Of a stretch of DNA of 64,000 nucleotides, positions 52,980 to 62,149 are shown piece after piece. The notes under the pieces were generated by a model. It searched no databases. It saw only the letters and a list, made by a program, of their open reading frames with translations, and was not told the DNA's origin. The translations under genes and the position numbers were made by a program. Position 1 is the stretch's first letter. The number at the start of each line of letters is the position of its first letter. The DNA is taken from positions 39,369-103,368 of the forward strand of contig CAZOWM010000005.1 of assembly GCA_964583615.1 (NCBI GenBank). Reading direction: 5' to 3'. The DNA is from CAZOWM01 sp964583615 (GTDB lineage Bacteria > Spirochaetota > B62-G9 > DRHN01).

Positions 52980-54749
52980 TTACACATTTTGCCTGAAATA
53001 GTCTTCAAGGGTTTTAAATCGGTTTATCATCTGTTCACGTATATAGCGGATTACGTCTTTTTTCGATACCAACTCAAGTGCCCGTTTTGTAATATCCTGA
53101 GATTCACTGAGAGAGGAGTTGATGAGGATACTTTTCACAAGTGGAATGCGTGTGGGACTCATACTGAGTTTCCTGTACCCGAGGCCAATGAGAAGCAGTG
53201 TATAGAGAGGTTCACCTGCCATTTCCCCGCAGATACTCACTTCCATTTTTTTCTCAGCGGAAATTTCTATGATATACTTGAGTATACGCAGCATCGCCGG
53301 ATGGGTTGGCTCGAAATTACTTGACACTTTCCCATTTCCACGGTCAATGGCAAGTGTGTACTGTATGAGATCATTCGTTCCTACACTGACAAAATCCACA
53401 TACTCGGATATCCGGTCCAGCAAAATAATACTCGAAGGTGTTTCGACCATGATTCCCATCGAAATTTCGTGGTTGAAATCGATTTTTTCCTTTGAGAGCT
53501 CGTCTTTGCACTCCTCCAAAACTGCCTTCACTTCAAGAATTTCATCGATGTCGTTTACCATGGGAAACATGATTCTGGCATTTCCGAAATTCGATGCCCG
53601 GAGTATTGCCCGCACCTGTTGTTTCAGCAACATTCTGTTCGAAAGCGCAAATCTGATTCCCCTCCATCCGAGAAAGGGGTTTTTCTCTTCTATATAGCTC
53701 ATGTAGGGAGGTTTTTTATCTCCCCCGATATCAATGATGCGGATGGTTACCTCATAAGGATCCAGGGCTTCAATGATCCGTTTATATATGATGAACTGTT
53801 CATCTTCAGATGGTGACTCTTTTCGGTTGAGAAAGATATATTCTGTCCGGAAAAGTCCTATTCCTTGTGAATGGCTGTGTTCGATAAATGCGAGTTCTTC
53901 CTCCACATCGAGATTTGCGAGCAGTAAAACTTCAATCCCTTCTTTCAAACAGCACGTTTTTTTATCGATTTTTTTCAGCTGGTTTTCATATTTTTCACTT
54001 TCCTTCTTTTTATATTCGTAGAGGGTAATCGTGTCATTTTCCGGATGGCATATGACATTTCCTATTGTGCCATCAACAATAAGGCGATCTCCTGTCTGGA
54101 TAATTTTTGTGATTTCAGGAACACCGATAACTGCTGGGATTTCCAGATCCCTGGCCATGATAGAGACATGCGATGTTTTCCCTCCGATCTCGGTGACTAC
54201 TGCTTTTACATGCATTTTGTAATACTGTATAAGTTCATGTGGCGAGAGCGTATGGGCGACGATTATGGAATCCGTATGCAACACAGGGGTTATTTCATCT
54301 TCATTTCCCATAAGATTCGTCAGCACCTTTTGTCCGATCGATAGCACATCCGGGGCTCTTTCCCGAAAATAGTAATCCCCAGACTTCATCAGCTGGTCGG
54401 CCAGCTCATCGACGACATCATTGAATATCCATTCAATATTTAAATATGATTTTTTGAGTTCTGTTGTTACTCTCTCCTTTAAGAGTGGATCTTCGAGCAT
54501 CAAAATTGCGGCATCGATATACCCCGTCTCAAATGCACCAGTATCTTCTTTGAGGTCATTGCGGAGTGAGTCGAACTGCCTTTTTGTTTGCCCTAATGCT
54601 GTTTCGAGTTTTTTCAACTCTTTTTCAATAGAATCGCCGTTCCTTTTTATGTTATATTTAGGTATGAAGAGATTCGAGCGTTTCAAAACGATTGCTGTGC
54701 CAATGGCGATTCTTCCTGAGGCGGGGATACCTTTATAGAATTGTTCCAT
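52980..54749 (-). CDS. ptsI: PTS enzyme I (PEP-protein phosphotransferase)
   Basis: 589 residues. The phospho-accepting histidine is H194 in GGKTSHVSIMAR. The C-terminal PEP-binding barrel has FRTEYIFL, MIMVETPSS-like and EMAGEPLYT. It would take phosphate from PEP and pass it to HPr. No HPr or EII gene is in this window, and the sugar systems here are ABC transporters. The ATG at 54749 is preferred to a TTG at 54758. Confidence 0.96.
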   Translation of the reverse strand: MEQFYKGIPASGRIAIGTAIVLKRSNLFIPKYNIKRNGDSIEKELKKLETALGQTKRQFDSLRNDLKEDTGAFETGYIDAAILMLEDPLLKERVTTELKKSYLNIEWIFNDVVDELADQLMKSGDYYFRERAPDVLSIGQKVLTNLMGNEDEITPVLHTDSIIVAHTLSPHELIQYYKMHVKAVVTEIGGKTSHVSIMARDLEIPAVIGVPEITKIIQTGDRLIVDGTIGNVICHPENDTITLYEYKKKESEKYENQLKKIDKKTCCLKEGIEVLLLANLDVEEELAFIEHSHSQGIGLFRTEYIFLNRKESPSEDEQFIIYKRIIEALDPYEVTIRIIDIGGDKKPPYMSYIEEKNPFLGWRGIRFALSNRMLLKQQVRAILRASNFGNARIMFPMVNDIDEILEVKAVLEECKDELSKEKIDFNHEISMGIMVETPSSIILLDRISEYVDFVSVGTNDLIQYTLAIDRGNGKVSSNFEPTHPAMLRILKYIIEISAEKKMEVSICGEMAGEPLYTLLLIGLGYRKLSMSPTRIPLVKSILINSSLSESQDITKRALELVSKKDVIRYIREQMINRFKTLEDYFRQNV

Positions 54750-54797
54750 TTGATCCAATCTTATTTTTCCCGAAAACGTATTATTCTCTAAATATAC

Positions 54798-56810
54798 ATG
54801 AAATACATTTTTTTAACAATTACCTTTTTGCTCATTATTTTTTTGATGGTCGGCGGGTTTTTCGTCTATGTTATTTACGAATTCTGGGTCAGGGAAAAGC
54901 ATGAAATCGTTTCAAGACTCTACGATTTCCAAAATGAGCTGAAAACTCCGGGAAGCTCACCTGTGTATCTTGCTCCAAATCTGAAAAAGAGAAAAGGCAC
55001 GGGAGTTTTTGACAGAAATTCCTTTGTGATAGGTGTATTCAGATCCGGAAGAAGGAAAATTGTGACATTCGATGAGCTCAATCCCCTTTTAGTGCAGACA
55101 GTACTCATCATGGAGGACAAAAAATTCTACTTTCATCGCGGGTTTGATCTCAGCGTGACTGTGGGCGGATTTATTGAGGACATAAAAACGTTCTCGGTGC
55201 CAAAATGCGGGAGCACTATAACCCAACAGCTTGCACGCGTCATATTTACAGATCGCAGGAGAAGTTATAGAAAAAAGGTTTACGAGCTCTTCTGCACCGC
55301 AGAGCTGGAAAAGAGGTTTTCAAAAGATGAAATATTGACATTGTATCTCAACGCTGCATATTTCGGACACCGGATGTACGGAGTTGAAAATGCAGCTGAA
55401 TATTTTTTCCAGAAAAAAGCGTCCCATCTCAACATTTTTGAGGTCGCCCTGCTCGTCGGGGTCGTTTCAAGGCCTGAGAGGTATTCACCGTTTCTTCATC
55501 CCGATCGGTGTAAAAAAATGCAGAAAATTGTGCTCAATAAACTGTCCAGATATGGAGTGGTCGACACTGAAAGGGTTGTGGAAGGGTATGAAAGTTTCTG
55601 GACCGATTTTGCTTTAAAAGAACGCACTCGTCTCTCCCCCCTGTGGAATGAGGGCGCCTCCTATTTTCTTGCCTATGTGAAACAGGCCCTTGAGTCGGAG
55701 CTCGGTTCGGAAAATCTGAAAGATGGAGGGTTCAAGGTATTCACCACGCTCGACAGTGAAAAAGATACAATCGCAGAGAATGTCCTCTCTGAGGCATTGA
55801 TTTATCAGAATGCGAGGTTAGGAAGGACTGATGCAGGCGGAGAAAACGGCGTGGAGGGTGCACTTGTTGCGCTCGACCCGCGAAACGGACACATTCTATC
55901 CATGATCGGAGGCAGCGGTTTCACATCAAGGAACCATTTCAACAGAGCGGTATTCGCAAAAAGACAGATCGGATCTGCTTTTAAACCGTTTGTGTACGCA
56001 GCTGCGATCGAACAGAGAGGTTACGGCCCCAAAACTCTGTTCGTCGACAAACCGCTGGAGATACAAGTCGGAGAAGGTGCATGGAAACCGGCAAATTACA
56101 ATGATATGTATTACGGAGAGGTCACCCTCGAAATCGCACTGAAAAAGAGCCTGAATTCGGTTGCAGTGCAACTCGCTCAGGAGATTGGACCTGATTGTAT
56201 TATAGAGCTCATCGGCAAATCACTCAATATGAACGCGGAAGAGATCGCCAAGAGGTTCCAGCCGTACCCCTCTCTCGCACTTGGAGTCTATAGCTTTTCT
56301 CCGCTTGAACTCGCCAGGGCGTTTTCTCTGTTCCCCAACAGAGGAGAAAAAGTATACCCGATCAGTATAATTCGGATAGAGGATGAGGACGGGCATGTGC
56401 TTACAGATTATGAGAGTGAGAGAAAAAAAGAGAAGGTACAGGATGATATCGAAGACAACCTTCGGGTCATCAGTGAGGAGACCGCAGATACGATTACAAG
56501 GATGCTTTCCGAAGTACTGAAGCAGGGGGGAACGGCGTTTGACGCGATGCAGGAACACAAAATAACGCTCGATGCTGCCGGAAAAACCGGCACGACGGAT
56601 AACTATTCTGATGCATGGTTCATCGGGTATACAGATGCGCTTGTGGTCGCTGTGTGGATTGGGTTTGATGATCCCTCGAATTCACTCGGTCAGGATCAGA
56701 CGGGTGGAATCGTTGCTGCACCCGTGTGGGCGAGTTTCATGAAACGGGCGGTGGGGGAGGGAAAGAAAGGAAAAACTCTGGTAGAATATCAACAAATTCA
56801 TGTATATTAG
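54798..56810 (+). CDS. Class A penicillin-binding protein (PBP1A-like)
   Basis: 670 residues. N-terminal membrane anchor, then a GT51 glycosyltransferase domain with catalytic E106 in MEDKKFYFHRG and GSTITQQLAR. The transpeptidase domain has S393-x-x-K396 (GSAFKPF), a SLN motif and K596-T-G. It polymerises and cross-links peptidoglycan. Divergent from ptsI with only 48 bp between them; the -10 candidate TATTAT sits just before the ATG. Confidence 0.96.
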   Translation: MKYIFLTITFLLIIFLMVGGFFVYVIYEFWVREKHEIVSRLYDFQNELKTPGSSPVYLAPNLKKRKGTGVFDRNSFVIGVFRSGRRKIVTFDELNPLLVQTVLIMEDKKFYFHRGFDLSVTVGGFIEDIKTFSVPKCGSTITQQLARVIFTDRRRSYRKKVYELFCTAELEKRFSKDEILTLYLNAAYFGHRMYGVENAAEYFFQKKASHLNIFEVALLVGVVSRPERYSPFLHPDRCKKMQKIVLNKLSRYGVVDTERVVEGYESFWTDFALKERTRLSPLWNEGASYFLAYVKQALESELGSENLKDGGFKVFTTLDSEKDTIAENVLSEALIYQNARLGRTDAGGENGVEGALVALDPRNGHILSMIGGSGFTSRNHFNRAVFAKRQIGSAFKPFVYAAAIEQRGYGPKTLFVDKPLEIQVGEGAWKPANYNDMYYGEVTLEIALKKSLNSVAVQLAQEIGPDCIIELIGKSLNMNAEEIAKRFQPYPSLALGVYSFSPLELARAFSLFPNRGEKVYPISIIRIEDEDGHVLTDYESERKKEKVQDDIEDNLRVISEETADTITRMLSEVLKQGGTAFDAMQEHKITLDAAGKTGTTDNYSDAWFIGYTDALVVAVWIGFDDPSNSLGQDQTGGIVAAPVWASFMKRAVGEGKKGKTLVEYQQIHVY

Positions 56811-56836
56811 AGATATCCGGGGAGAGAGGTAAAATC

Positions 56837-58384
56837 GTGAGGCGGTCTGTGTTCATTTTCATTCCTGTAATAGCTGCGTTCACCTTCTTTTCATTTCTCT
56901 CAAGAACAGCTGTAAACGAGGGAAATGAAGTTCTCTTGTTTTTCGAAATGAGCATGGAAGACCTCGATGCCATCAAGAGGGACATCACACAAAAGATCGA
57001 AAAATGGGGCATGGAGGCGAGCACGAACCTCTTTCAGGTCAGTGAAATAGATCAATATATCATGGTGCATCCGGAGGCGCTGTTTATTACCGGCTCTGAA
57101 GTTCAGTCAGATCTTTACTGCTTGAAAGAATACAGATACACGGACGTGAAGGTTGCCGTTACGAACCGTTTCAGCGGACAGAATGAAATTTCGAAGATAC
57201 TTTTCAGCAAGATCCTAGAACAGGACCCTGCAGACGACAGAAGTTTGAAGAAGGTGGCAAAGGAAAAGGTACCCTTCGGTGTGGTTTCATTTCAAGACCT
57301 CGATCTACAGGTAAAACCTCTGGCTGTGGACGGCATATACCCGGATCTGAGAAATATAAAAAATAACGTCTACGATGCAACATACAGAGCCCATATTTAC
57401 ACGAAAAGTAACCTTCTCCTTGAACAAAACCCTCATCTCGAGTTCGAGCTCTGCAGTTGGATAGAAAAGACGTTCACCATCATCGCAGGCGGAGATATTA
57501 TGCTCTGCAGAGGGGCGAGAAAATATATCGATCTCTTTGGATCGGAGTACCCGTTTTCTGAAATACAGGACGAGATCCGCGTGCACGAGATCGCAATTGC
57601 AAACCTTGAAAGCCCCATTTCTGCTCGAGGGGAGAGATTTTTTCCTGATAAGGGCATCTATTTCAGAGCGCTTCCAGATGTAGTCGAAGGGCTGAAGTAT
57701 TCAGGCTTCAACGTGTTCACTCTTGCAAACAACCATATACTGGACTGGGGGATAGATGCTGCAACTGATACAATGCACTACCTGAGCGAGGGCGGGTTGT
57801 ATTTCAGTGGAGTGGGTTTTTCAAAAAAGGAAGCGTCAAAACCCGTGGAATTCAACCTTAAAGATGTACAGGTCGGAATAATCTGTTATAATGACATATA
57901 TCCGTTTTCATTGAAGCAGGCGGGGAAAACGGTGGAGACGAACAGGCTGGATTCTGAAACAGTGGAGGTCATCGGGGATCTGAAAAAGGAGTTTGACGTA
58001 CTCATCGCTGCAGTGCATACAGGAACAGAATACCTGCCGGAGCCCGAGAAGGAAAAAGTACACACAATGAGAAACCTTGTAGATGCAGGTGTTGACGTCG
58101 TTTTGGGGACTCATCCCCATGTCGTGCAGAAAATAGAGGTATATGGAGGAGGCCTGATCGTCTACAGTCTGGGAAACCTGATTTTCGATCAGAGCTGGTC
58201 GACTGAGACGAGCCACGGACTTCTTTTGGAAATCGTTTTTGTCGGAAAAAAGCCTGCGTATTATCATCCCCGCGCTGTCCTGATAGAAAACGCGCGCGCA
58301 CGTTTTCTCCCTGACGAGGAAGCTGTGTCCGTTTTGTCATCCTTAAATCAAAAAAAGGGGATGGTGCAATATGCGAAACAGTAA
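56837..58384 (+). CDS. CapA-family (poly-gamma-glutamate capsule-type) metallophosphatase-like protein
   Basis: 515 residues from a GTG preceded by AGAGAGGTAA. A signal/membrane anchor is at the N-terminus, a ~200-residue region of unknown fold follows, and then the CapA domain: GGDIMLCRGARKYI, ANLESPIS, LANNHILDWG, HTGTEY and GTHPHVVQ. Family members are needed for capsule polymer synthesis or attachment; in many genomes the role is unknown. The downstream gene overlaps by 14 bp. Confidence 0.9.
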   Translation: MRRSVFIFIPVIAAFTFFSFLSRTAVNEGNEVLLFFEMSMEDLDAIKRDITQKIEKWGMEASTNLFQVSEIDQYIMVHPEALFITGSEVQSDLYCLKEYRYTDVKVAVTNRFSGQNEISKILFSKILEQDPADDRSLKKVAKEKVPFGVVSFQDLDLQVKPLAVDGIYPDLRNIKNNVYDATYRAHIYTKSNLLLEQNPHLEFELCSWIEKTFTIIAGGDIMLCRGARKYIDLFGSEYPFSEIQDEIRVHEIAIANLESPISARGERFFPDKGIYFRALPDVVEGLKYSGFNVFTLANNHILDWGIDAATDTMHYLSEGGLYFSGVGFSKKEASKPVEFNLKDVQVGIICYNDIYPFSLKQAGKTVETNRLDSETVEVIGDLKKEFDVLIAAVHTGTEYLPEPEKEKVHTMRNLVDAGVDVVLGTHPHVVQKIEVYGGGLIVYSLGNLIFDQSWSTETSHGLLLEIVFVGKKPAYYHPRAVLIENARARFLPDEEAVSVLSSLNQKKGMVQYAKQ

Positions 58385-59147
58385 GTACGTTTTTCTTTTA
58401 GTGGTGATTTCCGTTCTCATTATTTACCAGATTCTGCTTTCATTTAAGGTGATGCCGTCCTTTGTTACAGGCCAGGACATAGTCGTACTGGTGCTCCTTC
58501 TTGTATCCGTTTTCCTGTACTTTCTGTCGAAGTCGATTGAACGAGTATCTCGGGGAACATCACGGGCTGAAGAAAGGGTAACTGTTGGAAGAGAGAGCGA
58601 ATCGGATTCTTCAAATTTTGAAATGATTCGAAACCTCGAAGACAAAGGAATGGCCAGGTATTTTGTTGCCATCCAGAATTATCTCAAGGTATTTTATGAT
58701 ATGAAGGAACTGACAGATAAATTGCTCGTCGCGGCAGCACGAGTTACCCATTCGGAAAGAGCGTCCATACTATTATATAATAAAAAAGCCGAGGAGCTCT
58801 ACATATATCGGACTCTCGGATGGAGCAACAACGAAATCAAGCTCATCACCAACACGAGGATAAAACCAGGAGAAGGTATCGCCGGAAGAGTGTACCTTGA
58901 CGGGGAACCTGTTGTCATGAATGAAAAGGAAAGGAAAGGAGATGGTGAATTAAAAGATAAATACAAATCAAGTTCCTTTCTATCCTTTCCAGTGTACTCA
59001 GGAGAGAGGATAATCGGAGTCCTGAACCTGACAGAAAAGGATACAGGAGTCTACACAAAACAGGAAATCGGTGTGGTGAATTTTATTATTAATGAAGTCG
59101 CGCTTCATCTGCACTATATTATGAGAACTGCGAGAGATAATCTGTAG
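58371..59147 (+). CDS. Membrane-anchored GAF-domain protein
   Basis: 258 residues. Two membrane helices in residues 5-60, a coil linker, then a GAF domain at 100-250 (ASILLYNKKAEELYIYRTLG, PGEGIAGRVYLDGEP, SFPVYSGERIIGVLNLTE). GAF domains bind small molecules or mediate dimerisation. No kinase, cyclase or phosphodiesterase output is attached, so it probably regulates a partner. GGGGATGG precedes the ATG. Confidence 0.88.
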   Translation: MRNSKYVFLLVVISVLIIYQILLSFKVMPSFVTGQDIVVLVLLLVSVFLYFLSKSIERVSRGTSRAEERVTVGRESESDSSNFEMIRNLEDKGMARYFVAIQNYLKVFYDMKELTDKLLVAAARVTHSERASILLYNKKAEELYIYRTLGWSNNEIKLITNTRIKPGEGIAGRVYLDGEPVVMNEKERKGDGELKDKYKSSSFLSFPVYSGERIIGVLNLTEKDTGVYTKQEIGVVNFIINEVALHLHYIMRTARDNL

Positions 59148-59151
59148 AATC

Positions 59152-60153
59152 ATGAAAAAATATGTACTGCTTTTTGTTGTTGTCGCGTTTTCTGTATCCA
59201 TTTTTGCGGGTTTTCAGTTACTTAATTCATCGCCGAATGAGAAGATCAGCTCAGCACTGTTTACCATCGAGAAGGGTCAGAACATCGTTCAGATAGCCAG
59301 CAATCTGAAAAAAAAAGGATTCATACGATCGGAGCTGTTCTTCATATCTCTCATCCGGCTTTCAGGAAGCGCACGAAAGGTCAAGTCCGGACAATACAAT
59401 CTCCATTCCGGGATGAGGAGTACGGATATTCTCCAAAAGTTTGTTCGGGGGGTCGTTGCCACTGTAAAATTTACGATTCCTGAAGGATTTATTATACAGC
59501 AGATCGCTGATTTGCTCGAGAAAGAGGGAATCGTTTCCCCCGATCAGTTTATTGAAGCGGCAAAAAATCCCGAGATATTGGAAAAGTATAAGATCCCCTT
59601 CAATAATGCGGAAGGGTTTTTGTTTCCAGATACCTATATTGTTGCAAAAGATCTTGCTGCAGAGCACATTGTGGATTTCATGATAGAGCGCTTTTTTTCA
59701 AATCTGCGAAAAATTTCTTCAAGAAAATATGAAATAGAAGAGATGAAAAAGATGGTCATCATCGCTTCACTTGTCGAAAAGGAAGCACAGCTCGACAGTG
59801 AAAGACCGGTTATATCCGCAGTATTTTACAATCGACTTGAAAAAGGGAAGAGGCTGGAATCATGTGCAACGATTCAGTATATATTGGGAAAGACAAAGGA
59901 ACGGTTGCTGTACAGTGATCTGAAAATTGAATCACCCTATAACACCTATCTCAATGGAGGTCTTCCCCCTGGACCCATTTCCAATCCTGGATTAGGATCA
60001 TTGAAGGCGGCTATTGAACCGGCGGACGTCGATTATCTATTTTTTGTTTCAAAAAAAGATGGAAGCCATTATTTTTCCACAACATACGAAGAACACCTCG
60101 AGGCAATACGGCGGTATAATCAAAGCGGCAAGATTGGACATCAAATAAGTTGA
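59152..60153 (+). CDS. mltG: Endolytic murein transglycosylase MltG
   Basis: 333 residues. N-terminal membrane anchor, a LysM-like segment (IEKGQNIVQIASNLKKKGF), then the YceG domain with EGFLFPDTY, the catalytic glutamate in ASLVEKEA, YNTYLNGGLPPGPI and YLFFVSKKDGSHYF. It cuts nascent glycan strands and sets their length. Starts 4 bp after the GAF gene. Confidence 0.96.
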   Translation: MKKYVLLFVVVAFSVSIFAGFQLLNSSPNEKISSALFTIEKGQNIVQIASNLKKKGFIRSELFFISLIRLSGSARKVKSGQYNLHSGMRSTDILQKFVRGVVATVKFTIPEGFIIQQIADLLEKEGIVSPDQFIEAAKNPEILEKYKIPFNNAEGFLFPDTYIVAKDLAAEHIVDFMIERFFSNLRKISSRKYEIEEMKKMVIIASLVEKEAQLDSERPVISAVFYNRLEKGKRLESCATIQYILGKTKERLLYSDLKIESPYNTYLNGGLPPGPISNPGLGSLKAAIEPADVDYLFFVSKKDGSHYFSTTYEEHLEAIRRYNQSGKIGHQIS

Positions 60154-60178
60154 ACTGAAATAATTTCTATAAAACCAT

Positions 60179-60207
60179 TTGTCATGACACCTGTGATGTG
60201 TTATACT
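60179..60207 (+). promoter_or_regulatory. Sigma-70-type promoter of dnaG
   Basis: TTGTCA (60179-60184), 17-bp spacer, TATACT (60202-60207), about 40 nt before the TTG start of dnaG. Confidence 0.7.
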
Positions 60208-60247
60208 TCTATGCGCTGTATAACACTCCAGGGGCCCTCAAAAGCCG

Positions 60248-62059
60248 TTGAAAATTTCCGACGATACCATCAATGAAATAAAGTCCCGCGCTCACATCGT
60301 TGATGTAATTGGCGAATATGTTCATCTCAAACAGGCCGGAAACAACTATAAGGGGCTGTGCCCGTTTCACTCCGAAAAAACCCCGTCATTCATGGTGAGT
60401 CCGTCAAAAGGAATTTTTCACTGTTTCGGCTGCGGAGCGGGCGGGAATGTTTTTACGTTCCTGATGAAATTCAAGGGGATTACCTTCCCTGAGGCTGTGC
60501 GTGTGCTGGGGGAAAAGGTGGGGATACGGGTTTCAGCCGCGAGCGTGGAAAGCAGTTCAGGGGAAAAAATAGAATCTATCTATCAAATCAATAAGGAAAC
60601 GGCACAATTGTTTGCGAAAAACCTCGATACTCATTCCGGTGAGGCGGCCAGGGAATACTTGCGAAACAGGAAAATCGATACAGAAACTCAGAAGTGCTAT
60701 CAAATCGGATACGCCCCCGACAGGTGGGACGCTCTTTTGACCTATTTTGGGAAAAGGGGGTATGGGAGCGATCTTCTCGAAGAAGCAGGGTTGATTGTGA
60801 AGAGAAAGCGTGGAACCGGATATTACGACCGGTTCAGAAACAGGATCATGTTTCCGATACAGGATAGTATGGAACGTGTGATCGGTTTCGGAGGAAGAAC
60901 ATTCGGCTCGTCCGATACGGATACACCAAAGTATATCAATTCAAACGAAAACCCCGTGTATCACAAGGGGAAGAATCTCTACGGGTTCAATATTGCCTCA
61001 GAGTATATACGAAAGTCCGGTTTTGCCCTCATTGTCGAAGGGTATATGGATGTTCTTCGAATGTTCAAAGAGGATTTCAGGAACACGGTCGCACCTCTCG
61101 GAACCGCGCTCACGGAAGATCAGATTTCTCTCATGATGCGTTACACCAGAAGAATATTTCTCTGTTTTGATCCTGATGAGGCAGGAAAAAAGGCGATGAT
61201 TCGGGCCGCTCACCTCATGCATTCCAAGGGAATTGATCCCTCGATCATCCTTATTCCTTCAGGGCGCGACCCCGGTGACTTTTTCGATGAATACACGAAA
61301 GAGGATTTTCAGCTCTTCCTGGATGGCGCAGAACCGGGAATTCACTTTATTGTCGATTCCTTTGTCGACAGGAAAAAATCATATACAGCAAATGAAAAAA
61401 TTGTTATCTTACAGGAGGCGTCGGAATATTATCTGGGGATGAGAGATACCATATTACAACATGAATTCCTGAAAATTCTCTCATCCGCGCTCGGTATCAG
61501 TGATACCCTTATAAGGCAGGAATTGGATTCTCTTTCTCATCAAAGGCTCTCCAGTGCATCAAGAGGAAGAACACCTTCGACCAAGGACGCTCATACGAAA
61601 ATCAAAAGCAGCATATCAGCTGAACAGTATCTCCTCCTCCTGCTGCTCAGTAATCCCGAACTTCTATCGATTGCAGAATCAAGGCTCGATGAGAGCTACT
61701 TCCGCGGGAAATGGACGAAACAGCTCTGGAGCGCAATAATCAAGGCAAACGCTCATGGGAGCTGGAATTCAGGGACTGTTTTCGATTATCTGAATAATGA
61801 AAAATACATTGAATATCTGAGCGGTAAACTTCTCGAAGAGAACTTGAATATGAACCCTGAAGAGCAAATAATTGATGTGGTGGCTACGCTCAAGGAAAAG
61901 AGGATCCGTGAAAAGATAGAAAAGATCAACGGCCAGCTGAGAGATGCGGAACTTGAAAATGATGAGGAACGTACAAAAAATCTCATCATTGAAAAGCAGG
62001 CCTACAGAAACGAGCTCGAAAAGATAAAAATTCTACGAACGAACAAATCTCATGCTTGA
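60248..62059 (+). CDS. dnaG: DNA primase
   Basis: 603 residues from a TTG. The zinc finger is C38-x2-H41 ... C59-x2-C62 (CPFHSEKTPSF and HCFGCG). The RNA polymerase core includes IGFGGR, and the Toprim domain has ALIVEGYMDV and FDPDEAGKKA. A C-terminal DnaB-binding-type helical domain begins near 450. It synthesises RNA primers for replication. It lies immediately upstream of rpoD, part of the ancient macromolecular-synthesis cluster. Confidence 0.97.
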   Translation: MKISDDTINEIKSRAHIVDVIGEYVHLKQAGNNYKGLCPFHSEKTPSFMVSPSKGIFHCFGCGAGGNVFTFLMKFKGITFPEAVRVLGEKVGIRVSAASVESSSGEKIESIYQINKETAQLFAKNLDTHSGEAAREYLRNRKIDTETQKCYQIGYAPDRWDALLTYFGKRGYGSDLLEEAGLIVKRKRGTGYYDRFRNRIMFPIQDSMERVIGFGGRTFGSSDTDTPKYINSNENPVYHKGKNLYGFNIASEYIRKSGFALIVEGYMDVLRMFKEDFRNTVAPLGTALTEDQISLMMRYTRRIFLCFDPDEAGKKAMIRAAHLMHSKGIDPSIILIPSGRDPGDFFDEYTKEDFQLFLDGAEPGIHFIVDSFVDRKKSYTANEKIVILQEASEYYLGMRDTILQHEFLKILSSALGISDTLIRQELDSLSHQRLSSASRGRTPSTKDAHTKIKSSISAEQYLLLLLLSNPELLSIAESRLDESYFRGKWTKQLWSAIIKANAHGSWNSGTVFDYLNNEKYIEYLSGKLLEENLNMNPEEQIIDVVATLKEKRIREKIEKINGQLRDAELENDEERTKNLIIEKQAYRNELEKIKILRTNKSHA

Positions 62060-62149
62060 TCTGTGTAGAAAACCACCCAAAGGAAACGAACACATGTGAA
62101 ATTTATATGAAATCTTGACATTTCAAACTTTCATTGATGGAGTTTTCTC

